Positions 8,205 to 16,396 of a DNA stretch of 17,632 nucleotides are shown here, piece after piece. Numbering within the stretch: position 1 is the first letter of the stretch; the number at the start of each line of letters is the position of its first letter. Below the pieces are notes generated by a model that was not told the origin of the DNA, made no database searches, and was given only the letters and a program-made list of their open reading frames with translations. Position numbers and translations under genes: made by a program. This DNA comes from Stramenopiles sp. TOSAG23-2 (taxonomy: Eukaryota > Sar): positions 1 to 17,632 of the forward strand of contig LT649635.1 of NCBI GenBank assembly GCA_900128395.1, written 5' to 3'.

Positions 8205-8818
8205 TATCAATATATATGTATTTATTTTATAATGTATATGTATATATATTATATATATGTGTGTGTGTGCCTATTAATTATTGATATAATATTTGATATA
8301 TGAATATACTTGTCTTTTCCAATACTGAGAGACATACACATGGAGATATATAATAATAAATATCTAATCCATCCACACAGTAAATGTACATTTTAGACGA
8401 CGACTCATTCATTCTTCTCTTCTGCCCTTATAATTCTAGAATAATATATTTGTAGCGACTACATCACTTTTTTTTAAGGAAAGTTAAATTCCGATCATTA
8501 ATACTAATCCTACTGTAGCTTATTATTTTTACACTCTGTATTGCAATAGCATAGCAACACACTCGGGCACCAGCTACGCTCGTATCTGGCTAGCTAGCTA
8601 GCTGCTAGCCAGCTAGCAGTATTTGCCTATCTTCTCCGGCCCATCTCCCCATGGGATCTCATCACACTATTATTGATGATTGGACACACAAACACAAAAT
8701 ATATTAATAATATGCGGTAGAGATAGTAATGAATATAATTGGCAAGATATGAGTATAACAAATGAAACAACGGTCTAAATAAATCTAGTCTATCTAATGC
8801 AAAATAGCAAAAACAGAA
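8205..8818. promoter_or_regulatory. Divergent spacer / presumed shared promoter of FKBP15-like and DsbA-fold genes
   Basis: This 614-base spacer lies between two starts. Nearest FKBP15 is TA-rich sequence with a (TG)n run at 8258-8269. A GC-richer island at 8560-8660 holds five CTAG tetramers within 8590-8616 and overlapping inverted repeats. Its only TCGTA is at about 8579-8583. An upstream ATG at 8797 opens a frame that overlaps the start of the DsbA-fold gene. No RNA gene was seen. Confidence 0.55.
8586..8619. repeat. Overlapping CTAG-rich inverted repeats
   Basis: ctggctagc (8586-8594) pairs with gctagccag (8604-8612) across a 9-base loop. The second arm overlaps another perfect pair, ctgctagc (8602-8609) with gctagcag (8612-8619), which has a 2-base loop. 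Only one of the two hairpins can form at a time. Confidence 0.8.
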
Positions 8819-9577
8819 ATGGCAAAGGGAAAATTAAAGTTTTATTTCACATTTCGTTCACCATTTGCATGCATTGCATATTATCGTCTAAGACGGGCGC
8901 CACAATTCAACGATGTAGATATTCAATTAATTCCATTATGGCCGAAGGTTACATTCGGCGGGCACATGGACGACCCTGCTGCTTCTATCTTTAAGACGGC
9001 ATATATCTTTCTGGATGCTGGAAGGCAAGCAGAAATTGCTGGGTTGCGTGCAGGATTTTTTCATCAATACAATACGATGCTCAGAGACAGGTTACTTAAA
9101 CCAGGTACAGACTTAAAAACAAAGAAACTTGGTGCTGTTCCACCAAACGAGACCTGGCATATTCCCCATGCTGCATTTTTATATGCAGAAAAGTATGGAC
9201 CAAATAAAGGTTGGGAATTTGGCGAGGCTGTATTTACACGCCGCTTTGATTTGGATGGCAAGGGCAGCAAAAATGTCATGACAGAGGAGGTGGTAGAAGA
9301 AATTGCAAATAGTCTTGGTTTGAATGGCAAAGAAGCTGCTACAGCGCATTCATCTGGTGAATTTGATGAAATTCAAGATAAATATATTCAATATGGAGAG
9401 GAAGATGGTGTATTTGGTTTTCCTTTTTTTTCCTATATACCAGCCGATGGTCGGCCAAAAGAAACATATTGGGGTAACGATAGGATAGAATATATTTTGA
9501 AAACTGTTTTGAATATTGATTATGTCCCATCCATACCAAAAGATACTTTAGTAGAAATACAACGCAGTCGCTTGTAA
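8819..9577 (+). CDS. DsbA-fold kappa-class GST / 2-hydroxychromene-2-carboxylate isomerase-like protein, PTS1-type C-terminus
   Basis: The 252-aa protein starts at an ATG with a purine at -3 and G at +4. Family marks are FRSPFACIA (12-20), where Ser14 is in the place of the glutathione-contacting Ser of kappa GSTs and HCCA isomerases; GVFGFPFF (197-204), the cis-Pro loop; and YWGNDRIEYI (217-226), the family's C-terminal signature. The middle helical insert (about 65-190) fits this subfamily. The thioredoxin CxxC is absent, as in the GST-kappa branch, so it is not a disulfide oxidase. The last three residues are SRL, a match to the peroxisomal PTS1 tripeptide; animal kappa GSTs are also peroxisomal or mitochondrial. 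Likely role: glutathione-dependent transferase or isomerase in peroxisomes (inferred). Base composition is less AT-rich and the protein has no Asn tracts, unlike its neighbours, so bacterial ancestry is possible but unproven. Confidence 0.82.
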   Translation: MAKGKLKFYFTFRSPFACIAYYRLRRAPQFNDVDIQLIPLWPKVTFGGHMDDPAASIFKTAYIFLDAGRQAEIAGLRAGFFHQYNTMLRDRLLKPGTDLKTKKLGAVPPNETWHIPHAAFLYAEKYGPNKGWEFGEAVFTRRFDLDGKGSKNVMTEEVVEEIANSLGLNGKEAATAHSSGEFDEIQDKYIQYGEEDGVFGFPFFSYIPADGRPKETYWGNDRIEYILKTVLNIDYVPSIPKDTLVEIQRSRL

Positions 9578-9946
9578 TTGTGAATATTATATTTTTATTC
9601 ATACTCTGATAGACATATATGGCATATCATATGATATGATATATCAAATATCAGAATATTATTTAATATTAATTAAATATATAAATTTCTTTTACTCCTG
9701 GAAGATAACATCTAAAATCAAAAATGATTTAAATACTCCTTTATTATGTAAACATATGTAGTAAATTATTTTAGTATTCAAAAAGAGTCTTCCTCTGTCT
9801 GTGATTCAGAGTTATCATAGGTGAAAACGCTACTCCTTCGTAAAGTTGTAAGTCACATCCTTTAATTAACCTGTATTTTTTTATATCAATATTGAACATA
9901 TATATATATATATACAAAAATACACATTTTGTGTATGTCACATTTT
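9578..9946. other. Convergent spacer between DsbA-fold and F-box/JmjC genes
   Basis: This 369-base tail-to-tail spacer is AT-rich, with a catatgatatgatatatc stretch near 9628 and a TA run at 9899-9914. The segment 9785-9870 is less AT-rich and can fold locally (ctctg/cagag around 9793-9812), but no known RNA motif was recognised. It has only one TCGTA (9839-9843), fewer than the other convergent spacers. Confidence 0.5.
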
Positions 9947-11413
9947 TTAAAAAAAATTAAATGAAAACGTCGAACATGTGTTACCATTCGTAAGTTTAAT
10001 ATCTCCGTCTTTATTTTTTGACGTCAAAATTTTTGACAATTTATTGCACTTTGTTATTTTATTTTTTCCATCATTCTTACTCGTATTATTAGAATCAATA
10101 TCTTTCACAAATTCCTTCCACAGTGTATCTTTATAAGCTGCTTTTAGTGCTAATGTAAATTCTTTATAGAATCCTGCCCTTCGTTCATGTATTAATCCAC
10201 TAACCAAATGTGACTTTGTTTTCAAGAAATTTAAACAAAATTTCAAATTAGATTTTGATACATAATTTTGTGTTATAGCAATGCCATCCTCCAGATTTAA
10301 AACCATATGCCACCATCCTTGTGGTACAAAGATCATTTCTCCAGCATTACATATGCATTCCCTAGCACCCATTTCTCTGGCATAATCATAAAAATTTAAA
10401 AACCATTCAATTAACGTTACTGGAGTGGCTACATCACCACCATCATCTGTTGGATAAACACCTGGTGGTACTATGTGTGGAGGAAACATGATCCATTTTT
10501 TCTTCCCGCTTATTACAGCATTCCATGCTGAAGTAGCATTTGGATCAATATGAAAGCTAGATCCCGATCTTGCCGGACCGGCGATTAACCAACGATAATC
10601 GGGACGTTTTTCTTCACCTAAAAGTGAAAACAAATCATTCTCTCCTTTAAAATACGATGGTACATCATAATCGTTTCCAATATCATAGTCAATACTGCTG
10701 TAGGTAGAACCAGTCTTTTCAACAAATTTTTTATCAAAAATATACAAAGGCTGTTCATCGCTACTATTTTTCATATATTGAACATAATCTGGCATTTTAA
10801 ACGTATAACCTCCAGCATGAATGTCATTTGGATACATCTTCATTAAATATTCCCAATTCCATTTTTTATGACATGGCCAATTACTCACGATATTTGTTAA
10901 TATGACAGGTTGGCGTGGTTGTTCATATCTTTGTTGGAATTGCGTTACGCTTAGATTACTTGCATCGACACGATCAATATTTTCTACTTCAATCCAACGC
11001 TTTTGTATCGGTACGACCGTACAATAATGCGATCGAAAGAAAATGTCGGAAAAAATATTATTCATTTTTATTGGTTGATGTGGCTTGTATTTATCATCAA
11101 GATTACTAATATATGTATCTTTCCAAGTTTTATTAAATTTAAACGACCCACCATATTTATTTAGCACTAGTGCTTTCCAATAATCTTTATCATGTGACAA
11201 GACATAAAAATAATTACTCACTAACGCAATGATACCTAAATCTTTTGCATTAAAATATCCAAAGAATGTATTATATATAATGGAGTCATTTAACTTTGAT
11301 AAAAATGTTCCAAGTGACCCATCTCGTCGCTTTGAAATATTAATAATTATTTTTCCACTGTCCTTCCTGTGATATATATTTCCTAACGGTTGTATATTGT
11401 AAGGATGCTCCAT
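9947..11413 (-). CDS. F-box + JmjC domain 2-oxoglutarate/Fe(II) oxygenase (JMJD6-like)
   Basis: The 488-aa protein has an N-terminal F-box-like region (about 41-104, FFGYFNAKDLGIIALVSNYFYVLS followed by WKALVLNKYG and WKDTY) and a JmjC domain (about 160-385). Iron ligands are H288 and D290 in FHIDP, and H369 in QGWWHMVLN. K305 in SGKKKW fits the 2-oxoglutarate lysine, and N298 of TSAWNAV is conserved. GPARSGSSFHIDPNATSAWN is diagnostic of the JMJD6 / F-box-JmjC branch. JMJD6-type enzymes hydroxylate lysine, and arginine demethylation is also reported; the substrate here is unknown. The F-box suggests recruitment to an SCF ligase through Skp1. All catalytic residues are present, so it should be active. 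The C-terminal 100 residues are Lys/Asn-rich. Convergent with the DsbA-fold gene, divergent from the tetraspanin-like gene. Confidence 0.85.
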   Translation of the reverse strand: MEHPYNIQPLGNIYHRKDSGKIIINISKRRDGSLGTFLSKLNDSIIYNTFFGYFNAKDLGIIALVSNYFYVLSHDKDYWKALVLNKYGGSFKFNKTWKDTYISNLDDKYKPHQPIKMNNIFSDIFFRSHYCTVVPIQKRWIEVENIDRVDASNLSVTQFQQRYEQPRQPVILTNIVSNWPCHKKWNWEYLMKMYPNDIHAGGYTFKMPDYVQYMKNSSDEQPLYIFDKKFVEKTGSTYSSIDYDIGNDYDVPSYFKGENDLFSLLGEEKRPDYRWLIAGPARSGSSFHIDPNATSAWNAVISGKKKWIMFPPHIVPPGVYPTDDGGDVATPVTLIEWFLNFYDYAREMGARECICNAGEMIFVPQGWWHMVLNLEDGIAITQNYVSKSNLKFCLNFLKTKSHLVSGLIHERRAGFYKEFTLALKAAYKDTLWKEFVKDIDSNNTSKNDGKNKITKCNKLSKILTSKNKDGDIKLTNGNTCSTFSFNFF

Positions 11414-12048
11414 GTGTAAAATTTAGTGAATTATATACACTAATGATGATAAAAATTTTACTGCTATGTGATATTACATTTTCCGATCATTTCTTATTAT
11501 AATACCTCTAGGAATGTATTATTTATGCGCTTAAAAATATTATTTTATATATTTGCACATTTATTTATTATTAAATAATTTTTTTTTTTGGACGAGCATC
11601 TGGGTTCTGGGTGGTGTGTGCCGGTGTGCTTTACTGTATACTGGTGGTAGCTTTTTTTTGTGCTGATGAAAGCCTGGAAAGCTGGAAAGCCAGAAAGCTG
11701 GAAAGCCAGAAAGCTGGAAAGCCAGAAAGCTGAAAACCAGAAAGCTGGAAAACCAGAAAGCTGACATGATCTAACACCATGGTAGGTATAATATATAATT
11801 TCAATAATACCTAGTATTAATAGTAAAAAAAAAAATCTTAATAATTATTATATAAGCTGGTAAGCACATAACTAATATTTTAATTTTTTTTTTTATTTGT
11901 TGCACATCATTTCAAATTTCAATAAATATATATATTTGTATAATTGAAATAACAAAGGATCAATATAATATAGCTCCAGACAGCAATATATGCTCAGGAA
12001 ATATTTCTGTCAATTCATCATCATTCCACAGTATATATTTAAATAACA
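11414..12048. promoter_or_regulatory. Divergent spacer / presumed shared promoter of F-box/JmjC and tetraspanin-like genes
   Basis: This 635-base spacer between two starts is AT-rich at both ends, with an island at 11590-11780. The island contains tgggttctgggtggtgtgtg-type G-rich sequence on + and then a 16-bp minisatellite (11681-11759). No TCGTA/TACGA was seen. A minus-strand frame at 11561-11767 is a translation of the repeat and is not called. Confidence 0.55.
11681..11759. repeat. 16-bp minisatellite, unit gctggaaagccagaaa
   Basis: There are three exact copies (11681-11696, 11697-11712, 11713-11728), a 15-bp variant (11729-11743) and a 16-bp variant with an extra A (11744-11759). Partial copies lie on both sides (from about 11671 and at 11760-11764). 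Each unit holds ctgg/ccag as a 4-bp inverted repeat, so the array is a row of tiny hairpins. Confidence 0.9.
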
Positions 12049-12891
12049 ATGAGGCGCAAAGCAAATTTAAAAAGAATTGAAGATGATGTTATATCTTCAA
12101 TTCAAAATAAGTCAAGTCTAACTTCAAAATTAGCTAGATGTTCGTTGTTTTTAATTAATATTATTTTACTTTTGTTTGGAATAGGCATAATTTCAGCATC
12201 TATATATTTACTTCAATTTTCAGAATTGTTTTACGGCAATGAGCAATTTGCAGAAGATCTAGTTCTTGGTCTGTACTTTATTTTGGTCGGTGGGTGTGTA
12301 ATGATTTTTATTTCATTTTGTGGCTTATGTGCAATATCAAAAGGCAATGTTAAATATTATATTTGTTATCAAATCCTTGTTACCTTGACTATAATTATCG
12401 TTTCTATTGGTGTATTGGTCGTATTGTTAGGTTTTCAAGATAAAATGCATTTGCCAGGTCATGAGTCACAACATTCAAAGGAAATGCATGCAAAAGGTTG
12501 GGATCTATATTTAAATGAAACTTACGTTGATTGTTGTATCAAAGCGAAACAATCAAAAGTGTGTAAATCAACGCGATACGTTGTAAAAAAATATGATGGT
12601 GCCGACTGTAATAGCAATCGTGGCGATTGGACTTTAAATAGGTATTCTGAAGCTATGATTAAAGCTTCAAATGACATTATTACACCACTTCCTATAGTAG
12701 CTGGATTCATGACTACTATATTATTGTATGTATGGGCTGCAACATGTCATTTGTTATGTTTATATAGATCTGAAAACATTAAAAATCAATATGAATCTGT
12801 TTTTGATGATGATGAAAATGAGAGTATGAATTTAGATGATTCTTTCAATTCTGAGTCTGGTGGGATTGGGATGGTAAGCGGAACTTTGTAA
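12049..12891 (+). CDS. Tetraspanin-like four-transmembrane protein
   Basis: The 280-aa protein has four hydrophobic segments at about 31-57, 70-95, 104-128 and 212-238. The large loop between TM3 and TM4 (about 129-211) contains C162-C163, C172 and C187, and one N-glycosylation sequon (NET, 156-158). Four TMs, a short first loop, a larger second loop with a CC pair and a Cys-bearing third TM border fit the tetraspanin fold. The loop motif reads DCCIKA rather than the usual CCG, so it is a divergent member. Tetraspanins organise membrane microdomains at the plasma membrane or endosomes. The C-terminal tail is acidic and Ser-rich (VFDDDENESMNLDD) and presumably cytosolic. Another four-TM family cannot be excluded. 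Confidence 0.65.
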   Translation: MRRKANLKRIEDDVISSIQNKSSLTSKLARCSLFLINIILLLFGIGIISASIYLLQFSELFYGNEQFAEDLVLGLYFILVGGCVMIFISFCGLCAISKGNVKYYICYQILVTLTIIIVSIGVLVVLLGFQDKMHLPGHESQHSKEMHAKGWDLYLNETYVDCCIKAKQSKVCKSTRYVVKKYDGADCNSNRGDWTLNRYSEAMIKASNDIITPLPIVAGFMTTILLYVWAATCHLLCLYRSENIKNQYESVFDDDENESMNLDDSFNSESGGIGMVSGTL

Positions 12892-13558
12892 AATCGCAAA
12901 TTATTTTTTGGCTAGCTAACTAGTCTAGAGTCTGGTATTTGCTTGTGTTAAGCTGGACAACCGTCATAAATTTTCATTGCCAGTATGTTTGTGTATCGTT
13001 TCTTATATGAAGTGTGCTTCTTATTTAAAAAAAAAAAGATATGAAATATATATATATACTCGTATGATACATTATATAAAAAATATACTTTGTATCATAC
13101 GAAGTATGATATGAATATTACCTCATCTCGGTAATTCCTGTTCCGGGAGTTATTTGACACACACACACACATATCGTGTATATATATATATACGAGTATA
13201 TACGTACATATAATTAAAAGTTATAATAAATATACGCTTCGTACGGCTTCGTATGAGATAGATAACTAATATTGGCTCTCTTGGTTAAAAGTTATTCGTA
13301 TTTCTTTTGAGAGCAGGAATTATCACAAGAAGTAGACAACGAAAGAATAAATTACGCGCGCATACTTTTACTATCATATATCATATATACGATATATCAT
13401 ATAAGTGTTCGTACAAGAAATATAAATATGCGATATCAACATAATGTGTACGTACTACGTTTCGTACAACATACAATACACAAATATATTTTTCTCTTCT
13501 GACTTTCACTCTATCTACACACACTGTGTCATGTACTTCTCGGGGTGTCTTTCACACT
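12892..13558. other. Long convergent spacer rich in TCGTA/TACGA and hairpins
   Basis: This 667-base spacer lies between two gene ends. Just after the tetraspanin stop is a CTAG cluster (12902-12925, three copies). From 13060 on, nine TCGTA or TACGA pentamers were counted by eye. They include overlapping hairpins at 13060-13111, a attacc/ggtaat pair (13117-13122 / 13130-13135), an (AC)n run (13157-13171), a TA run (13177-13192) and a bulged gctctc/gagagc stem at 13275-13314. No open frame or RNA gene of note was seen. Confidence 0.6.
13060..13111. repeat. Mutually exclusive inverted repeats in convergent spacer
   Basis: tcgtatgataca (13060-13071) is the exact reverse complement of tgtatcatacga (13091-13102), with a 19-base loop. 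The right arm overlaps a tighter hairpin, tatcatac (13093-13100) with gtatgata (13104-13111), loop gaa. Both stems are perfect but cannot coexist. Confidence 0.85.
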
Positions 13559-15592
13559 TTAAACCAAATTTGTCATTCTTCTACGATTAAAATACATATA
13601 AATAAATTCTCCTAATGTAATTCGATTGTCGCCAGATGGGTCAAGATGATGAAATAAAACATTTAATTCATTTTCATTTAAATTGACATCCATGCCTTCC
13701 AAACATGTAATAAATTCTTCTCTTGTAATACTACCCGAACGATCTGTATCAATGTCGTTGAATGTCTGTTTAATGTCATGTTTATTCGCGCTAACTTGTT
13801 GTTCAATCTTTTTCATACATTCATTGAAATTTTTATGAGTCTCCGAACGTCCATCTGTTATCATCAAACCTTGTAATTTTTTTCTATGTTCTTGTAGTTC
13901 TTCTTCTAATTCCTTTCGGTGCTTCATCGTGCCCTTTTTATGCCCTAATGGCGATGTTGGGTGTGTTGTTATATCGTTTTTACTCTCCAATGAAACTTTA
14001 TGTCTCATAGAGCGACGGTTATAAAAGACGTATACAAATTCATTATAATCTACTTCCCCCGTTTGCTCTGGATCTAAATATGCAAAACAGGATTGTAGTT
14101 CTTTCTCAGTCAAATCTGCATTTATCTCGTTCATAGCTATACGAAATTCTTCTTTGCTGATCGTCCCATCGCCGTCATAGTCAAATTTTCTAAGAAATTC
14201 TTTGATGTTTTTACCAGCACGTGGTGAATAACGAAAGCACTCACGTGCTTTACGCATAGCCTCGCGAAAAATATCGACTGTTAAACCTACATGTGATAAT
14301 CGTTCTAATTGGCCTTCTAATTCATTAATTCTACATATACTAGCACGATTCATTCTTGAACGATAGTTTTGAATTTTCACGTAACGATGTGCAAATTGGT
14401 ATTGACGCGCAAACATTGCTCTTTCGGTTTTTTGATTATTAAGTTGACTTTGATAATCTGCAATACGTTGTTTGTGTTCCTTGGAAAATCCACCACCTGC
14501 TTCAGATGGTCTATCTAACATCATGTGCCCGTGCATATCCAATCCTAAGTATTGATAACATGCTATAATTTCCTCGGACGTCAATCTAACTTGTAGGTCA
14601 ATTATACAATCTATAAAATCATTATATGACATTTGTGAAGTCCGTGACGCACGGAGTAATGAATGTAAACGGTCTTCCCATTTTATATCGACCTGTTCCA
14701 TTATTTTATTGACTGCGCTTAAAAATTCTTTTGGTGGCTTAATAGCAACTTTTCCACTTGCATCTTTTCGAATCAAATCATCAAATAAATCTATTTCAAT
14801 CATTTCCTCATCAACTTCCTGTGCTTTTGCAGTACTTGGTCTATTATTCTTGTTATTATTATTATTGTTCTTATCGCTGATTGAATTTCGTAATTTTTCT
14901 TTTGCAGCAGCTTTGTCCCGCAAAACTTTTTTTCTCCACAATTTTTTCTTACGTTTTTTTTCACGAAGTGCCATACGTTCCCATGGATCCATAGCATCCG
15001 CGCACATTTGTACCATCCTTGGGCGAATTGGTTTTTTTTTCTTTTTCATTTTTTTCAAGCGTAACTGTTCTTTTTGTCTTTCTTCTCGCCTTTTTAAAAA
15101 TTTCTCCCTTTGTTCCTTTGACATGCGATTCAATTTTTCTAGCTCTTGTTTTTTATGTGCTTCGCGCTCCTTTTGCTTCTCTCGCAGGATCATTGCTTTT
15201 TCTTTAATTTTCCGTTCTTCTAATTCCCATTGTTCAAATAGTACATATTCAGGAACACTTTTTGCTTTAAACTTGTCATATACAACATATTCTAATTGAT
15301 CGCCGGGAATATTTTCTATCTCTTCTGCAAACGATATCGCACGATCATTTTTGTCCGGCGCTTGGTAATTTACTAATTTATCTACAATCAATACCGAGTC
15401 AAATTGCAACTTTTCCAATTTATTCCTTAATTCAACTATATCTCCCATATTTTCTTCTTCCGTTGCTTCAATAAGTTTATTGGTGTCATCTAATAAATTT
15501 TGTAAATCTATTGAATAATTACCATTTTTATTATTGTTTACGTTACTTCTTTTAGAGGACTCTTCTTTTAAAAATGAAGGCGATTTATTCAT
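13559..15592 (-). CDS. EF-hand calcium-binding protein with two paired EF modules and a basic coiled-coil region
   Basis: The 677-aa protein has a disordered, Asn-containing N-terminus, a Lys/Glu/Arg-rich helical region (about 120-235) with the polybasic KKMKKKKKPIRPR around 180-192, and two EF-hand pairs. Canonical 12-residue loops are D471-E482 (DYDGDGTISKEE), D507-E518, D615-E626 (DTDRSGSITREE) and D651-E662. The first of each pair is textbook; the second of each is weaker (Thr or Asn where unusual). Each pair ends in a near-identical tail, FYNRRSM (523-529) and YFNRRRM (667-673), so the module was duplicated. A degenerate EF-like stretch lies at about 310-365. It is a calcium sensor or buffer with a long helical arm, perhaps cytoskeletal or flagellar (inference). 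No named orthologue was recognised. Confidence 0.75.
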   Translation of the reverse strand: MNKSPSFLKEESSKRSNVNNNKNGNYSIDLQNLLDDTNKLIEATEEENMGDIVELRNKLEKLQFDSVLIVDKLVNYQAPDKNDRAISFAEEIENIPGDQLEYVVYDKFKAKSVPEYVLFEQWELEERKIKEKAMILREKQKEREAHKKQELEKLNRMSKEQREKFLKRREERQKEQLRLKKMKKKKKPIRPRMVQMCADAMDPWERMALREKKRKKKLWRKKVLRDKAAAKEKLRNSISDKNNNNNNKNNRPSTAKAQEVDEEMIEIDLFDDLIRKDASGKVAIKPPKEFLSAVNKIMEQVDIKWEDRLHSLLRASRTSQMSYNDFIDCIIDLQVRLTSEEIIACYQYLGLDMHGHMMLDRPSEAGGGFSKEHKQRIADYQSQLNNQKTERAMFARQYQFAHRYVKIQNYRSRMNRASICRINELEGQLERLSHVGLTVDIFREAMRKARECFRYSPRAGKNIKEFLRKFDYDGDGTISKEEFRIAMNEINADLTEKELQSCFAYLDPEQTGEVDYNEFVYVFYNRRSMRHKVSLESKNDITTHPTSPLGHKKGTMKHRKELEEELQEHRKKLQGLMITDGRSETHKNFNECMKKIEQQVSANKHDIKQTFNDIDTDRSGSITREEFITCLEGMDVNLNENELNVLFHHLDPSGDNRITLGEFIYMYFNRRRMTNLV

Positions 15593-15884
15593 ATTGACGA
15601 TGAGATATATAGGTAAGGAAGAGGAATGAAATTGCGTCGCGTGGAAAGATTAGATGGAAAAATTACATTTCCGAAAGTGGAAACTCGTTTTCTTATATAA
15701 CAATAATAGTCTAGTGTCATATATATATATATTATTATAACAGTAATAATAATTAATAATACTATAGTACCACCTAGCCAGCTAGAGCTAAAAAAGGAGG
15801 TTGAAACTACTAGCTACCACTTTTTTTGGTGGTATCCTCGTAGCTAGCTACCATCAGGTGGTACGTGCCTACTGTAGTACTTCA

Positions 15885-15911
15885 GCTTACCAGGTTTGCC
15901 AGGCTTGCCTT
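15885..15911. repeat. 9-bp repeat related to gcttgccag
   Basis: gcttaccag, gtttgccag and gcttgcctt are laid head to tail. They differ by one or two bases from the unit at 1698-1731, about 14 kb away. Confidence 0.7.
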
Positions 15912-16140
15912 TCCCTTGCGAACAAAAAAACTAACGTCTGGAAATCTACAGTATTACAGTATGTGAAATACTGGAATACTGTCGTCTCTTACTCTGTAGC
16001 ACAGTAGCTCTATAATAGGTAGCTAGACTAGCTATAATAGCTATAGAGTTTCTTTTTTGTATAAATCTAGAATAAAAAAAGTAAACATTTGTGCATTTTC
16101 TGGTCCCAGGTCCTTAATTCGATCGAGGCGACTATACTAG

Positions 16141-16170
16141 TATCTACAGTATCTATAGTATCTGCTACAG
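16141..16170. repeat. 9-bp tandem repeat, unit tatctacag
   Basis: tatctacag (16141-16149), tatctatag (16150-16158) and tatctgctacag (16159-16170, with a 3-base insertion). The sequence is different from, but the period the same as, the other 9-bp arrays. Confidence 0.6.
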
Positions 16171-16396
16171 CTAACATCAATGATGTGTGGTAGCTGCTAG
16201 CAACAACATCACATTATTACTGTAACATGATGCATGATATAATGATGATGCAAAACACACACTCGCACCACTCCTCTTGATGACAGCCTGGACAGACAGA
16301 ACTTAATTCCTGGTAGATCTATGGATCGATGTGTATAGAGGAATTGAAAAGAAAAATATAATATTAAATGTAATAAAGTTGAACATATACAGCAAT

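Noticed and set aside
8819-9577. Recent horizontal transfer of the DsbA-fold gene
   Set aside because: Composition is somewhat less AT-rich and the family is common in bacteria, but a PTS1 tail and normal spacing argue for a settled eukaryotic gene; only a phylogeny could show transfer.
9781-9890. Possible small structured RNA in the convergent spacer
   Set aside because: Local pairing and a T-run are present, but no tRNA, snRNA, C/D or H/ACA box signature could be identified.
11681-11759. CRISPR-like array
   Set aside because: Units are contiguous 16-mers without spacers; it is a minisatellite.
11561-11767. 68-codon minus frame with repeated Phe/Ser/Leu pattern
   Set aside because: It is the translation of the 16-bp minisatellite; the apparent protein repeat only reflects the DNA repeat.
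14709-15299. 196-codon frame antisense to the EF-hand gene
   Set aside because: Shadow of the Lys/Glu-rich coding strand; Phe/Ser/Leu-rich without motifs.
15801-16007. 68-codon + frame with a signal-peptide-like start
   Set aside because: Begins at TTG, not ATG, and runs through palindromes and tandem repeats of the promoter island; no family likeness.
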